Source: an uncultured Oscillibacter sp. (GTDB lineage: Bacteria > Bacillota > Clostridia > Oscillospirales > Oscillospiraceae). Taken from it: a stretch of 40,581 nt of DNA. The notes below the pieces were generated by a model. That model had not been told where the DNA came from. It saw only the letters and a list, made by a program, of their open reading frames with translations, and searched no databases. Positions 14,239 to 24,445 of this stretch are shown in pieces (within the stretch, counting starts at the first letter, position 1; every line of letters starts with the position of its first letter). A program made the position numbers and the translations under genes. Location of the stretch: the NCBI GenBank assembly GCA_947244595.1, contig CAMXKT010000008.1, positions 1 through 40,581 on the forward strand. The letters run 5' to 3'.

Positions 14239-15135
14239 ATGGCGGGGACCAAGGAGATCAAGACCCACATCGAGAGCGTGGGGGAGACCCGGAAAATCAC
14301 CAACGCCATGTATCTGATCGCCTCCACCAAGCTCCGGCGGGCCCGGCAGGAGCTGGACCAGACCCGGCCCTACTTCGAGGCCCTCCGGGGGGAGATCCGG
14401 CGGATCTTCCACACGGCCTATAACGTGGACAGCCGGTTCTTCTACCCCGTGGGCAGCGACGAGCCCCTGAAGGGGACTTACGGCTGCCTGCTCATCACCG
14501 CCGACAAGGGCCTGGCGGGAGCTTATAACCAGAACGCCATCCGGGTGGCCCAGCAGCTCTTGGAGCGGCACCCGGACACCAAGCTCTTCGTCGTGGGGGA
14601 GTACGGGCGGCGCTTCTTCGACCAGCGGAAAATTCCCATTGAGCACAGCTTCCTCTACACCGCCCAGAACCCCACCATGGCCCGGGCCCGGGAGATCAGC
14701 GCCCTGCTGCTGGACGGCTTCGACCGGGGGGAGCTGAAAGAGATTTACGTCATCTACACGGACATGGAAAGCGCCATGAGCGCCCAGGCCCGTTCCACCC
14801 GCCTGCTGCCCTTTCACCGGACTCACTTCGCCGGAGCCCCGGCGGGGGAGGGGGCCATGACGGAGCGCTTTGAGTTTTACCCCGACGTGGGGACCGTGCT
14901 GAACAGCGTTATGAGAAGCTATGTCACCGGCTTTATCTACAGCGCCCTGATCGACAGCTTCTGCTGTGAGCAGAACGCCCGGATGACCGCCATGGACAAC
15001 GCGGACCGGAACGCGGAAAAGCTCCTGGGGGAGCTGTCCCTCCAGTACAACCGGGTCCGGCAGTCGGCCATCACTCAGGAGATCACGGAGATTTCCGCCG
15101 GGGCCAGGGCCCAGCGCCAGAAGAAGGGAAGGTAA
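14239..15135 (+). CDS. atpG: ATP synthase F1 subunit gamma
   Basis: 298 residues, the usual length. The N-terminal helix IKTHIESVGETRKITNAMYL and the C-terminal helix AMDNADRNAEKLLGELSL, with YNRVRQSAITQEITEI, are the conserved coiled-coil shaft motifs. ITADKGLAGAYN is the Rossmann-like core motif. It rotates inside alpha3beta3 and couples the c ring to catalysis. It begins one base after the alpha stop, so translation is coupled. Nothing about it is unusual, which makes the changes in alpha stand out. Confidence 0.95.
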   Translation: MAGTKEIKTHIESVGETRKITNAMYLIASTKLRRARQELDQTRPYFEALRGEIRRIFHTAYNVDSRFFYPVGSDEPLKGTYGCLLITADKGLAGAYNQNAIRVAQQLLERHPDTKLFVVGEYGRRFFDQRKIPIEHSFLYTAQNPTMARAREISALLLDGFDRGELKEIYVIYTDMESAMSAQARSTRLLPFHRTHFAGAPAGEGAMTERFEFYPDVGTVLNSVMRSYVTGFIYSALIDSFCCEQNARMTAMDNADRNAEKLLGELSLQYNRVRQSAITQEITEISAGARAQRQKKGR

Positions 15136-16544
<1,409 letters not shown>

Positions 16545-16545
<1 letters not shown>

Positions 16546-16955
16546 TGGAAGTCTTTCAGGCCCACATCCTGGCGGCGGACCGGAGCTTCTACGAGGGGCC
16601 CTGCGTCAGCCTGACCATCCCCACCAGCGACGGGGAGCAGGGCATTCTGGCTCACCACAGCGACATGATCGCCGCCGTCCTGCCGGGGACCCTGCGCTAT
16701 CAGGTCCCGGACGGCCCCGTCCAGCTGGCGGCGGTGTCCTCCGGCATGGTGAAGATCGAGAAAAACGAGGTCCTGGTGCTGGTGGACTCTGTGGAGCGGC
16801 CCGAGGAGATCGACGCCTCCCGGGCCCGCCGGGAGGCGGACCAGGCCCGGGAGGCCATGCTCCAGAAGAAGAGCCGGCAGGAATACCAGCTGGCCCAGGC
16901 CACCCTGGCCCGAGCCATGAACCGCCTGCGGATCAAGGCTCTGGAAATCAAATAG
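16545..16955 (+). CDS. atpC: ATP synthase F1 subunit epsilon
   Basis: 136 residues: an N-terminal beta-sandwich (FQAHILAADRSFYEGPCVSL, then GEQGILAHHSDMIAAVLPG) and a C-terminal two-helix domain with LARAMNRLRIKALE. In this family epsilon links gamma to the c ring and its helices can inhibit ATP hydrolysis. The ATG at 16545 overlaps the last base of the atpD stop; a GTG one codon earlier is alternative. It is the last gene of the operon, followed at once by a terminator. Confidence 0.93.
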
Positions 16956-16957
16956 CG

Positions 16958-16988
16958 AAACGCGCCCCGGAGGGGGCGCGTTTTTTTA
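16958..16988 (+). terminator. Terminator of the ATP synthase operon
   Basis: AACGCGCCCC / GGGGCGCGTT arms with a GGAG loop are followed by TTTTTTT. It touches the stop of the convergent histidine kinase at 16986. Confidence 0.92.
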
Positions 16989-18308
16989 CGGGGAGAGGGG
17001 CAGACAGACCACCAGCTCGAACCGTCCGCCCCCGGACCGGGTTTCCAGCGAGCCGCCCAGGCGCTCCGCGATCTCACGCATCCCCGTGAGGCCGAAGCCG
17101 TGGGCGGCTTTGTCCGTCTTGGTGGTGGCAAGGTCCGCCGACAGCTCCCCGGCGTAGGCGTTCTCCACCCGGAGCATGAAGAGCCCCTTTTCCACCCGGC
17201 AGCGCAGGAGGACCGTCTTGTCCTCAGCCCGCTCCGCCGCCTCCATGGCGTTGTCCAGGGCGTTGCCAAGCAGCGCGCACAGGTCCGCGTCCCCTAGAGG
17301 GAGGCTTTTCGGCAGGGAGACGGTAAAGTCCGCCGTGAGGCCCGCCCGGCCCATGGCCTCCATCTTGGCGGAGAGGACGGCGTTGGCCGCGTCGTTCTCA
17401 CAGAGGCGCTTCCCACCCCGGAGGGCAGGAGAGTCCGCCAGCTGGTCCATGTATTGGAGGGCCTTGCCCTCCTCCCCGGCTTCCATCAAACCCCGGAGAG
17501 CCGTCAGGTGGTTGCGGAGATCGTGGCGGAGGGTGCGGACTTGCCGCTCCTCCCGCCGGAGGCCCTGATAGTAGCTCTCCCGGAGGGAGGCCAGCTTGTC
17601 CGCCTGTTCCAGCCGCTCGTGGTCCTCCAGGACCAGGATGGCGTACAGCAGGGCCAGGGCGGTGAGGAAGACGAAGGGCAGCACCGTCACCCCCAGGTTC
17701 ATGGTCAGGCTGTGGGCGGCGGAGTTTGTGCCGATGCCGCCCTCAAAGGTCAGCAGCACCACCGCCAGCAGGGCGCTGAAGGGCATGGCCGCCAGAAGCA
17801 GTACCAGCCTCCAGAACCGGGGGGAGAGCTGGGGCGGGGTTTCCGGCAGACGCTTCCGGGTCCCCAGGTACAAGCCGCCCCAGACGGCGAGGCGGATGAA
17901 CTTCTCAGAGTAGTAGTAGACGTCGTCCAGCCCGCAGTGGGCCATGATGAGGGCGCAGTAGGTGTCCAGGGCGGTGTTGACGGGCATGATGAGACAGAAG
18001 AAAATCACCGTCACCGCCAGCCGCCCCGCCCGGTCCCCCTTGGAGGCCAGCAGAAGCACGGGGACGAAGGCCAGCAGGGTGAACAGCAGGTTTGGGTCCC
18101 CCAGCCAGATGATCTGCCCGGAGACGACGCCTAGGAATACCGTCAGCCCAACGCGCCAGCCCCGCCAGGGCTTTACCGGCAGGAAAGCGGAGAGGAGCCG
18201 GAAGAGAAAAAACCCGCTGGCCAGCACCAGGAGAAACCAGAACCAGTGCCGGAGGGAGAGCAGTATATATTCCGCTATCCGGGAGAGGAAGAACAGCGCG
18301 GTCTCCAT
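16986..18308 (-). CDS. GHKL sensor histidine kinase
   Basis: 440 residues. The N-terminal half has about six membrane segments (residues 10-225) with little outside loop, as in AgrC/LytS-like peptide or lipid sensors. After a coiled-coil linker comes the phosphoacceptor H262 in TLRHDLRNHL. The ATPase domain has the N box LGNALDNAMEAAE and G box GFGLTGMREIAERLGG. It is predicted to phosphorylate the LytTR regulator encoded three bases upstream. GGAGGG at the end of that gene is its ribosome site. The ligand is unknown. Confidence 0.9.
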   Translation of the reverse strand: METALFFLSRIAEYILLSLRHWFWFLLVLASGFFLFRLLSAFLPVKPWRGWRVGLTVFLGVVSGQIIWLGDPNLLFTLLAFVPVLLLASKGDRAGRLAVTVIFFCLIMPVNTALDTYCALIMAHCGLDDVYYYSEKFIRLAVWGGLYLGTRKRLPETPPQLSPRFWRLVLLLAAMPFSALLAVVLLTFEGGIGTNSAAHSLTMNLGVTVLPFVFLTALALLYAILVLEDHERLEQADKLASLRESYYQGLRREERQVRTLRHDLRNHLTALRGLMEAGEEGKALQYMDQLADSPALRGGKRLCENDAANAVLSAKMEAMGRAGLTADFTVSLPKSLPLGDADLCALLGNALDNAMEAAERAEDKTVLLRCRVEKGLFMLRVENAYAGELSADLATTKTDKAAHGFGLTGMREIAERLGGSLETRSGGGRFELVVCLPLSP

Positions 18309-18311
18309 GGC

Positions 18312-19025
18312 TCAGCCCTCCAGGGCCGACCGGGCCAGGGCGGCCAGGGCGGCGGAGCGGCAGGCCCGGCTGACGGGGATGGCCGCGTCCCCGATGAAGA
18401 CCTGATTCCCCTCCATCCGGTCTATGGCGGAGACCCGGACCAGGTAGCGCTGGTGGACCCGGACGAAGCCGTCCTCCACATCCCGTTCCACGTCGTCCAG
18501 CTTGCCGTAAAAGACGTAGGTCCGGGCGGTGGAGACGCAGGTGACCTGCCGCCGGTCGGAGGCGAAATAGAGGATGGTTTTCTTGGGGACGCGGTACAGC
18601 GTCTCCCCGCTGCGGCAGAGGAAGGCCTTGTCTCCCTCCCGGAGCCGGGCCTCCGCCGCCCGGTCCAGTACGCCGTCCAGCTGTTCGGGCTTTGGGGGCT
18701 TCATCAGGTAGCCCAGGGCCCCCACGGCGTAGCCGTCAAAGACGTAGTCTGTGTACCCGGTGACGAAGACCAGCTGGAGCCCCTCGTCGGCGGAACGGAG
18801 GCGGCGGGCGGTCTCCATGCCGTCCAGCTCCCCCATCTCGATGTCCAGGAAGACCAGATCCAGTTCCCCGGCGTGGCTGCCCAGCCAGCGGAGGAGCCCC
18901 TCCCCGGAGGAGAACTCGAAGAAGGACGCCTCCCCGCTCCGCCGCCGGTCCAGGGCCCGTTCCAGGGCGGCCCGGAGGGCGATGCGGGCCTCGGCGCTGT
19001 CGTCGCAGATGCCAATGCGAAGCAT
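18312..19025 (-). CDS. LytTR-family response regulator
   Basis: 237 residues. The receiver domain (1-120) has acidic D8 and D9, phospho-acceptor D61 in VFLDIEMGELDG, and K109. A LytTR DNA-binding domain fills residues about 130-230, with LYFASDRRQVTC and VRVHQRYLVRVSAI typical of the fold. AAGGAG marks the start at 19025. It forms an operon with the histidine kinase. Direct repeats just upstream of its promoter suggest autoregulation; the divergent TraX-ABC genes are the other likely target (inference). Confidence 0.92.
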   Translation of the reverse strand: MLRIGICDDSAEARIALRAALERALDRRRSGEASFFEFSSGEGLLRWLGSHAGELDLVFLDIEMGELDGMETARRLRSADEGLQLVFVTGYTDYVFDGYAVGALGYLMKPPKPEQLDGVLDRAAEARLREGDKAFLCRSGETLYRVPKKTILYFASDRRQVTCVSTARTYVFYGKLDDVERDVEDGFVRVHQRYLVRVSAIDRMEGNQVFIGDAAIPVSRACRSAALAALARSALEG

Positions 19026-19055
19026 CGAATCAACTCCTTGTGGTTTGCTGCGGCT

Positions 19056-19084
19056 ATTATAACATATCCCTGGCGGTTCGCCAA
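19056..19084 (-). promoter_or_regulatory. Promoter of the two-component operon
   Basis: -35 TTGGCG (19079-19084), 17-bp spacer, -10 TATAAT (19056-19061) on the minus strand. The -35 lies inside a small dyad TGGCG-GTT-CGCCA (19071-19083). Confidence 0.65.
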
Positions 19085-19087
19085 ACT

Positions 19088-19148
19088 AAATATGACAGCA
19101 GAACCGCCAAATATGACATCGGATTCGTTAGCGCCTCCAAACTTTACA
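19088..19148. promoter_or_regulatory. Three direct repeats, candidate LytTR sites
   Basis: AAATATGACA occurs at 19088-19097 and 19109-19118, 21 bp apart (two helical turns), and AAACTTTACA at 19139-19148. The second half of each unit is also alike (CAGAACCGCC, CGGATTCG, CAGACCCGCC). Two repeats about 21 bp apart directly upstream of a -35 is the usual geometry for LytTR activators. Confidence 0.55.
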
Positions 19149-19165
19149 TCAGACCCGCCGAAGAG

Positions 19166-19195
19166 AACGGCCCCGTTTGCGGGGGCCGTTTTTTT
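19166..19195 (+). terminator. Terminator in the traX-like gene leader
   Basis: AACGGCCCC / GGGGCCGTT arms are followed by TTTTTTG on the plus strand only. No plus-strand gene lies upstream, so it must end either a leader transcript of the TraX-like gene (attenuator) or a small RNA. Confidence 0.8.
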
Positions 19196-19235
19196 GCGCT
19201 ATCCTGAACCCAGAGAAACGCAAGGAGGAACCGCC

Positions 19236-20006
19236 ATGAATACCAACGCTCTTCCCGCCCGCATCCGGCACGCCCTGACCACCCCCGCCGCAGTCCCCGA
19301 GACGGGGCCGAGGCTGAAAACTAACCTGGACACCGACCTGTTGAAGCTCGTCGCCATCACCGCCATGCTCATCGACCACGTGGGCGGGGCCTTCTTCCCG
19401 GAGGTAGGCGTGTTCCGCTGGATCGGGCGGCTGGCCTTCCCGCTGTTCTGCTACTGCATGACCGTGGGGCTGCTGTACACCCACGACGTAAAGCGTTACC
19501 TGGGCCGTCTGGCCGTCTTCGCCGTCATCTCCCAGCCCTTCTACGTCCTGGCTTTCCATCCCCATGACTGGATGGTGGACCTGAACTGGACCAACTGGAA
19601 CATCTTCTTCACCCTGTTCCTGTCCCTGCTGGCGATGGTTGGGCTGAAGGAGCGGAAGTGGTGGCTGTTCTTCGGGGCCCTCTTTGTGGTGAGCTGGTGG
19701 AACTTCGACTATTCCGGGATTGGGATTCAGCTGATGCTGATCTTCTTCCTCTGCCGGAACCATCCCAAAATCGGGGCGCTCCTCTATACGCTGAACTACC
19801 TCCCGGCCCTGTGGGGCGGTTACATGGAAGACCCGCTGGCCCTGAAGCTGGGCGGCTTCGCCGTGGACTGGACCGTTTTCGCCCTGCTGGCCGCGCCGCT
19901 GATTTTCATCCCCACCCGCTCCGGGCTCAAGATCCCCAAGTGGTTCTTCTACGCCTTTTATCCCGCCCATCTGGCGGTCATCGCCATCCTCCAATTCGTG
20001 CTGTAA
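19236..20006 (+). CDS. TraX-family membrane protein
   Basis: 256 residues with about seven membrane segments. The N-terminal core LDTDLLKLVAITAMLIDHVG, then FRWIGRLAFPLFCYCMTVGL, matches the TraX family, named after an F-plasmid pilin acetylase. In Firmicutes it is common beside peptide and cell-wall genes, with no proven role. A cytoplasmic N-terminal stretch of about 30 residues precedes the core. AAGGAGG lies about 7 bases before the ATG at 19236. The ABC transporter genes follow after 16 bases, so they are probably one operon. Confidence 0.85.
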   Translation: MNTNALPARIRHALTTPAAVPETGPRLKTNLDTDLLKLVAITAMLIDHVGGAFFPEVGVFRWIGRLAFPLFCYCMTVGLLYTHDVKRYLGRLAVFAVISQPFYVLAFHPHDWMVDLNWTNWNIFFTLFLSLLAMVGLKERKWWLFFGALFVVSWWNFDYSGIGIQLMLIFFLCRNHPKIGALLYTLNYLPALWGGYMEDPLALKLGGFAVDWTVFALLAAPLIFIPTRSGLKIPKWFFYAFYPAHLAVIAILQFVL

Positions 20007-20022
20007 GAAAGGAACGATTGCT

Positions 20023-20766
20023 ATGCTGACTGTGGAAAATCTGCGCAAGTCCTATCAAGTGGGGAAGACCTCCTACGAGGTCCTCAAGGGGGTATCCCTC
20101 CAAGTGGGCAAGGGAGAGTTCGTCGCCGTCATGGGCCCCTCTGGCTCCGGCAAGACCACCCTCTTAAACTGCATCTCCTGCTACATCCCCACGGACTCCG
20201 GCAGTATCCGTCTGGGGAAGACCGAGCTGGCCCGCCTGGACGAAGACGCCTTGGCGGAGGTCCGGAACAGGCAGCTGGGCTTTGTCTTCCAGGACTTCCT
20301 GCTCCTGGACGGCCTGACGGTCCGACAGAACATCCTGCTGCCCGCCATCATCGGCGGCATCGTCTCCGACATGACGGAGGCCCGGGCCGATCAGCTCTGT
20401 GAGGTCTTCGGCATCGCGGGCATCCGGGACAAGTACCCGGCGGAGATCTCCGGCGGCGAGAAGCAGCGCACCGCCGTGGCCCGGGCCCTCATCAACCACC
20501 CCCTGCTGATTCTGGCCGACGAGCCCACGGGCAACCTGGACTCCAAGTCCACCCGGGCGGTGATCCGCTCCTTCGAGCAGGCCAAGAGCGCTCTGGAGGC
20601 CACGATTTTCATGGTGACCCACGACTCCTACGCCGCCTCCTTCTGCGACCGGGTGGTGATTCTCCGGGACGGCGTGGTGTGGAGAGAGCTGGAGAAGGGC
20701 TCGACGGACCGGGAGAAATTCCAGGATCTGCTTCTGGACGCGGTCCGGGAAATGGGGAGGGAATGA
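20023..20766 (+). CDS. BceA-type ABC transporter ATPase
   Basis: 247 residues. Walker A is GPSGSGKTT at about 39-47, the Q loop is FVFQDFLLLDGLTV, the signature is ISGGEKQRTAVARAL, Walker B is LILADEPTGNLD, and the switch His is in VTHDSYAA. The sequence belongs to the MacB/BceA group that works with FtsX-like permeases in antimicrobial-peptide detoxification or signalling (family knowledge). The next gene is its permease. No Bce-type kinase is beside it; the nearest two-component system is the divergent LytTR pair. Confidence 0.93.
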   Translation: MLTVENLRKSYQVGKTSYEVLKGVSLQVGKGEFVAVMGPSGSGKTTLLNCISCYIPTDSGSIRLGKTELARLDEDALAEVRNRQLGFVFQDFLLLDGLTVRQNILLPAIIGGIVSDMTEARADQLCEVFGIAGIRDKYPAEISGGEKQRTAVARALINHPLLILADEPTGNLDSKSTRAVIRSFEQAKSALEATIFMVTHDSYAASFCDRVVILRDGVVWRELEKGSTDREKFQDLLLDAVREMGRE

Positions 20767-20768
20767 CC

Positions 20769-22898
20769 ATGCGCCATTTTTCCGAAGTCTACGCCCTCAT
20801 GCGCCGGAGAAATAAGAAGCAATACGCGCTCCTGGCGGGTTGCTGTTTCTTCTCCGTGCTGCTCATCACGGCCTACGTCTGCATGATGCGGGCCCCCACC
20901 GTGCTGAACGTCCTCCCCGAGGGGGGCGACAGCCGGAAGCAGGTCATGATGATCTTCACCCTGGCGGTCATCGGCTGCGCCGTGTTCACTACCTACGCCT
21001 CCGGCCTCTTCTTCCGGCAGAAGTCCCGGGAGACCGGCGTCTTCCTGGCCCTGGGGGCCTCCCGGGCCCAGATCCGGGGGGAGCTGTACCGGGAGCTGGG
21101 GGCCATCTCCCTGGGCTCCTGCGCCGCCGGGGCCTTGCTGGGCGGGCCCCTGGCCTGGATTCTGTGGCAGTTCTTCCGGCTGGCCGTGGTGGACACGGAG
21201 GAAATGCGCCTGGTGTTCAACCCCTATGCATACCTGTTTTCCCTGGCCTTTTCCGCCTTTGTCATCGTTATGATGTTCTTCCTGGGGAGCCGGTCCGTGA
21301 GGCGGACCAACATCATCGACATCGTCCAGGAGTCCCACAAGTCCGAGCCCATCCGGGATGTGCCCCGGTGGTACGGGTTCGTTGGAATCGGCCTGCTGGC
21401 CCTGGGGGCCTTCCTGGGCTATATGTCCTCCGCCTTCTTCGTTCAGGTTCTCCACTGGTATCCTCCCGAGGGGCTGACCGCCGTTTTTTACCTCCCCGCT
21501 TTGATCGGCCTCTACATGATGCTGCTCCACACGGTGGTCAACGGCTGGAACGGGAAAAAGAAGCTCTACAAGGACCTCATCGCCACCAGCCAGATGCGCT
21601 TTCAGGGCCGCCAGACGGTGCGGAACATGCTGGTCATGACCCTGCTGATCGCGGGGGCCTATTTCGGCAGCTTCTACACCCCCACGATGGGCACCGGGGC
21701 CATGATCGGCTATGACGCCCGGCCCGTGGACTATGTCTACCACTTCCGGGCGGACCAGGACATCCCCCTGGAGGAGGAGGTGCGGGCCTTGGCGGAGGAA
21801 TACGGCGTGACCGTCACGGACTTCGCCGCCGCCCCCATGGTCCGTCTGGCGGTGGACGGCGACGACCGCATTGAGGAGGAGGGCCCCATGGGCATCACCT
21901 GGCGGAAGGAATACCAGGAGGTTATGCAAAGCGAGCTGTTCCTCTCCGCCTCCGGCTACGAGGCCCTGACGGGGGAGCGTGTGGACCTGGCCAGCGGCGA
22001 GATTCGGGGCGTTCTCGACGCGGAGGGGAGCAAGCTACTCTTCGACCCCAGCAAAAGCCTCGTGACCAACTACCTGACGAAGGAGAGGCTTCCCGTGACG
22101 GCCCTGGAGCCCCTGCGCTATGACAGCCTCTTCGGACTCAACGTCATGAATGACGAGGACTTCGCCCGCTTGGGGGCGGGCCTCCCGGAGGAGTGGCGGG
22201 AGACCCAGGTCTGCTTCAACGTGGAAAACTGTGAGGAGACCTACGACTTTGCCAAGGCCCTGTTCAACGAGATCGTGGACCGCTCCACTGAGGACGTGGC
22301 CCAGTACGACAGCTGGGACCCGGTCGTCCGGGACCGGGATATCGCGAAGGAGGGCTTCTACTTCCTGGACCCGGGACACCTGGAGGAGGCGGGCTTCTCC
22401 GAGATCGACTACGCCCAGCGGGACAGCTCCGCCTTCCGGTTGGGCTGGCAGTATATGCCGGAGTTCCGGGTTCTGGACAAGGCGGACTTTGTGAAGACCG
22501 CGGCGGTGTTTCTGATTCTGTTCGTTTTCATCGCCGTGGTGTGCTTCGCCGCCGTCTTTGTGATTGCCTACACCCGGTGCCTGACCATCGCCCTGACGAA
22601 CCGGAAGGTCTACGACGACCTGCGGCACCTGGGGGCCTCCAACGCCTACCTCCGCCGCTCCGTCCGGGGGCAGGTGAAGCGGGTCTTCCTGGTGCCCGCC
22701 CTGGTGGGCACGGGGCTGATCTACGCCTTCTATGTCATGGTCATGTACTTCAACGGCAATCCCCCGGGCATCACCTACAGCGAGGCGGCGGGCCTGCTGA
22801 TGGTCCTGCTGGTCATCGCGGCTGTGTCGGCCCTCATGTACGGCGTGTACCGCCTGACCCTGGCCCAGGTGTGCCGGGCTCTGGACATCCGGCGGTGA
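20769..22898 (+). CDS. BceB-type FtsX permease
   Basis: 709 residues, with the BceB layout: four N-terminal membrane segments, two near 200-260, two around 290-330, a roughly 200-residue exported domain (about 340-570), and a C-terminal group with LTNRKVYDDLRHLGAS. The exported loop in this family binds peptide-antibiotic or lipid II complexes. GGGAGGG lies 7 bases before ATG 20769; ATG 20763 overlaps the ATPase stop and is an alternative. With the ATPase it should form a complete exporter or target-protection pump. Confidence 0.92.
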   Translation: MRHFSEVYALMRRRNKKQYALLAGCCFFSVLLITAYVCMMRAPTVLNVLPEGGDSRKQVMMIFTLAVIGCAVFTTYASGLFFRQKSRETGVFLALGASRAQIRGELYRELGAISLGSCAAGALLGGPLAWILWQFFRLAVVDTEEMRLVFNPYAYLFSLAFSAFVIVMMFFLGSRSVRRTNIIDIVQESHKSEPIRDVPRWYGFVGIGLLALGAFLGYMSSAFFVQVLHWYPPEGLTAVFYLPALIGLYMMLLHTVVNGWNGKKKLYKDLIATSQMRFQGRQTVRNMLVMTLLIAGAYFGSFYTPTMGTGAMIGYDARPVDYVYHFRADQDIPLEEEVRALAEEYGVTVTDFAAAPMVRLAVDGDDRIEEEGPMGITWRKEYQEVMQSELFLSASGYEALTGERVDLASGEIRGVLDAEGSKLLFDPSKSLVTNYLTKERLPVTALEPLRYDSLFGLNVMNDEDFARLGAGLPEEWRETQVCFNVENCEETYDFAKALFNEIVDRSTEDVAQYDSWDPVVRDRDIAKEGFYFLDPGHLEEAGFSEIDYAQRDSSAFRLGWQYMPEFRVLDKADFVKTAAVFLILFVFIAVVCFAAVFVIAYTRCLTIALTNRKVYDDLRHLGASNAYLRRSVRGQVKRVFLVPALVGTGLIYAFYVMVMYFNGNPPGITYSEAAGLLMVLLVIAAVSALMYGVYRLTLAQVCRALDIRR

Positions 22899-22919
22899 GA
22901 GACGCCGGGGGACGGCAAA

Positions 22920-22950
22920 GCGGCGCGGGACCAAATTGGTCCCGCGCCGC
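22920..22950. terminator. Hairpin between convergent genes
   Basis: A 13-bp perfect stem, GCGGCGCGGGACC / GGTCCCGCGCCGC, with a 5-base loop lies between the BceB-type and SLH genes. The following tracts are only weakly T-rich on both sides, so it may act as a bidirectional terminator. Confidence 0.6.
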
Positions 22951-22962
22951 AGGTTTCCGGTT

Positions 22963-24414
22963 TCAAGAGGGTCGGGCGCTTTGCTTGGCGTGGATTTCCA
23001 GGGAGTGCCGGGGAGTCATGGCGAAGTAGTCATAGCGGATCTGGCTGCCGCTGTCCCCCCAGGTGGCGTCGATATGGTACTCCGTTCCGTCCAGGGTGGC
23101 GGAAGTCCAGATGTGGTCCCCCTGGATGACGGTAGAGCACCGGATGCCCTCCAGCTTCAAGAACAGGTTATAGGCCCCGGTGTAGCCGTCGCAGACGGCG
23201 GAGCCGCTTGCGAAGAGATTATAGGGAATGTGGCTCAGGGAGTTGTCTCCGGCCTGATAGTCGTAGGCGCAGTTCTCGCAGATCCAGCTGTAGTAGATCC
23301 GGGCCTTTTCCAGCTCCGTCATGTCCGGCCGGAGAGTTCCCTCATTCCAGAGCTGGTCATGGACGGCGGTGGCGGCCTCCATGGCGGCGGCCCGGTACTC
23401 CTGGGTCCGGCTGCCCGCCCCGGCGGCGGAAAAGCTCAGCGTCACCAGTCCCGCCCCCCGGGTGCAGAGGACCTCATTGTAGCTCTGCTCGCAGTGAGCC
23501 TTCATGACGGCCAGGGACCGGTCCATGAGACGCCGGGCGTCCTGCTCGGAGAGACCGGGGTAGTAGAACACAATCCGGTCTTCGCCCTGGGCCAGCATGT
23601 ACCGGAGAGAGCTCTCCAGCTCCTCGTCCGTGGAGGGAGACAGACTGTAGTTCCCCGGCTCCACCAGGTCCGACAGGGTGGTCCCAACGGCGGCGTAGAG
23701 GAGGCTGAGGTCCCATTGGGGCTGGACCCGCAGGGCGGGGTCCAGCATGCGGGTGAGCATGGCGGCCAGAGCCCCCCGGGTGATGGGCTCGCCGGGGAGG
23801 AAGGAGCCTGCCTCGTCGCTGCCGGCGGAAACGCCCTTGCGGTAGAGGGTCAGGATGTCCTGATAATAGGGGGTGTACTCATTCACGTCGGGGATGAAGC
23901 GGCGGGAGGAGTAGGCCAGCGTGATCAGCTCGTCGTGAACGGAGGGCAGGACCTCCTCAGGCAGGACGCCCGCCAGGACATGAGCCACCTGGGCCCGGGC
24001 GGCGGGTTGGTAGAAGTCCTTATAGTCGTCTACGAAGTCCGCCTCCAGCACGCCTTCCGCCTGGAGATAGCGCAGGTAGGCCAGAGCCCCCGGGGTGGTC
24101 TCCCGGCGGTAGGCCAAGGCGGCCTCGGCGTCGCCGGTCCGGTAAAGGCCCCGGATGCGCCCGGCAAAGATGACGGCCTGTCCCAGGGTTACCGAGTCCC
24201 CCAGACCAAAGGTCCCGTTGCCCTTCCCATTGGAAAGGCCGTACTCGTAGAGGGCGGCCACATTTTCATAAAAGGGAGTCTTGGGGGTCAGGTCGGAAAA
24301 CTCCCCGGCGTAGACCCGGCTGCGGGCGAAGCCCGTCTCCTGAGCGGCCTGGGCGGGGGGAACCGTCAGCAGCAGGCAGAGAGCCAGCAGCAGGGCGGGG
24401 ATTCGTTTTTTCAT
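22963..24414 (-). CDS. Secreted SLH-domain, transglutaminase-like protein
   Basis: 483 residues. A signal peptide (1-23, cut near AQA) is followed by SLH-like repeats at about 40-225 (VAALYEYGLSNGKGNGTFG; ILTLYRKGVSAGSD; PITRGALAAMLTRML) that anchor proteins to the cell wall. A C-terminal transglutaminase-like domain (about 330-475) carries C408 in SAVCDGY, H434 in GDHIW and D449 in HIDATWGD, the papain-like triad. It is likely a surface protease or cross-linking enzyme; the substrate is unknown. AAAGGA precedes the start. It lies 31 bases after the LCP gene in the same direction. Confidence 0.88.
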   Translation of the reverse strand: MKKRIPALLLALCLLLTVPPAQAAQETGFARSRVYAGEFSDLTPKTPFYENVAALYEYGLSNGKGNGTFGLGDSVTLGQAVIFAGRIRGLYRTGDAEAALAYRRETTPGALAYLRYLQAEGVLEADFVDDYKDFYQPAARAQVAHVLAGVLPEEVLPSVHDELITLAYSSRRFIPDVNEYTPYYQDILTLYRKGVSAGSDEAGSFLPGEPITRGALAAMLTRMLDPALRVQPQWDLSLLYAAVGTTLSDLVEPGNYSLSPSTDEELESSLRYMLAQGEDRIVFYYPGLSEQDARRLMDRSLAVMKAHCEQSYNEVLCTRGAGLVTLSFSAAGAGSRTQEYRAAAMEAATAVHDQLWNEGTLRPDMTELEKARIYYSWICENCAYDYQAGDNSLSHIPYNLFASGSAVCDGYTGAYNLFLKLEGIRCSTVIQGDHIWTSATLDGTEYHIDATWGDSGSQIRYDYFAMTPRHSLEIHAKQSARPS

Positions 24415-24445
24415 GTTGTTCCTTTCGGCGTCGCGCCTCAGATCG

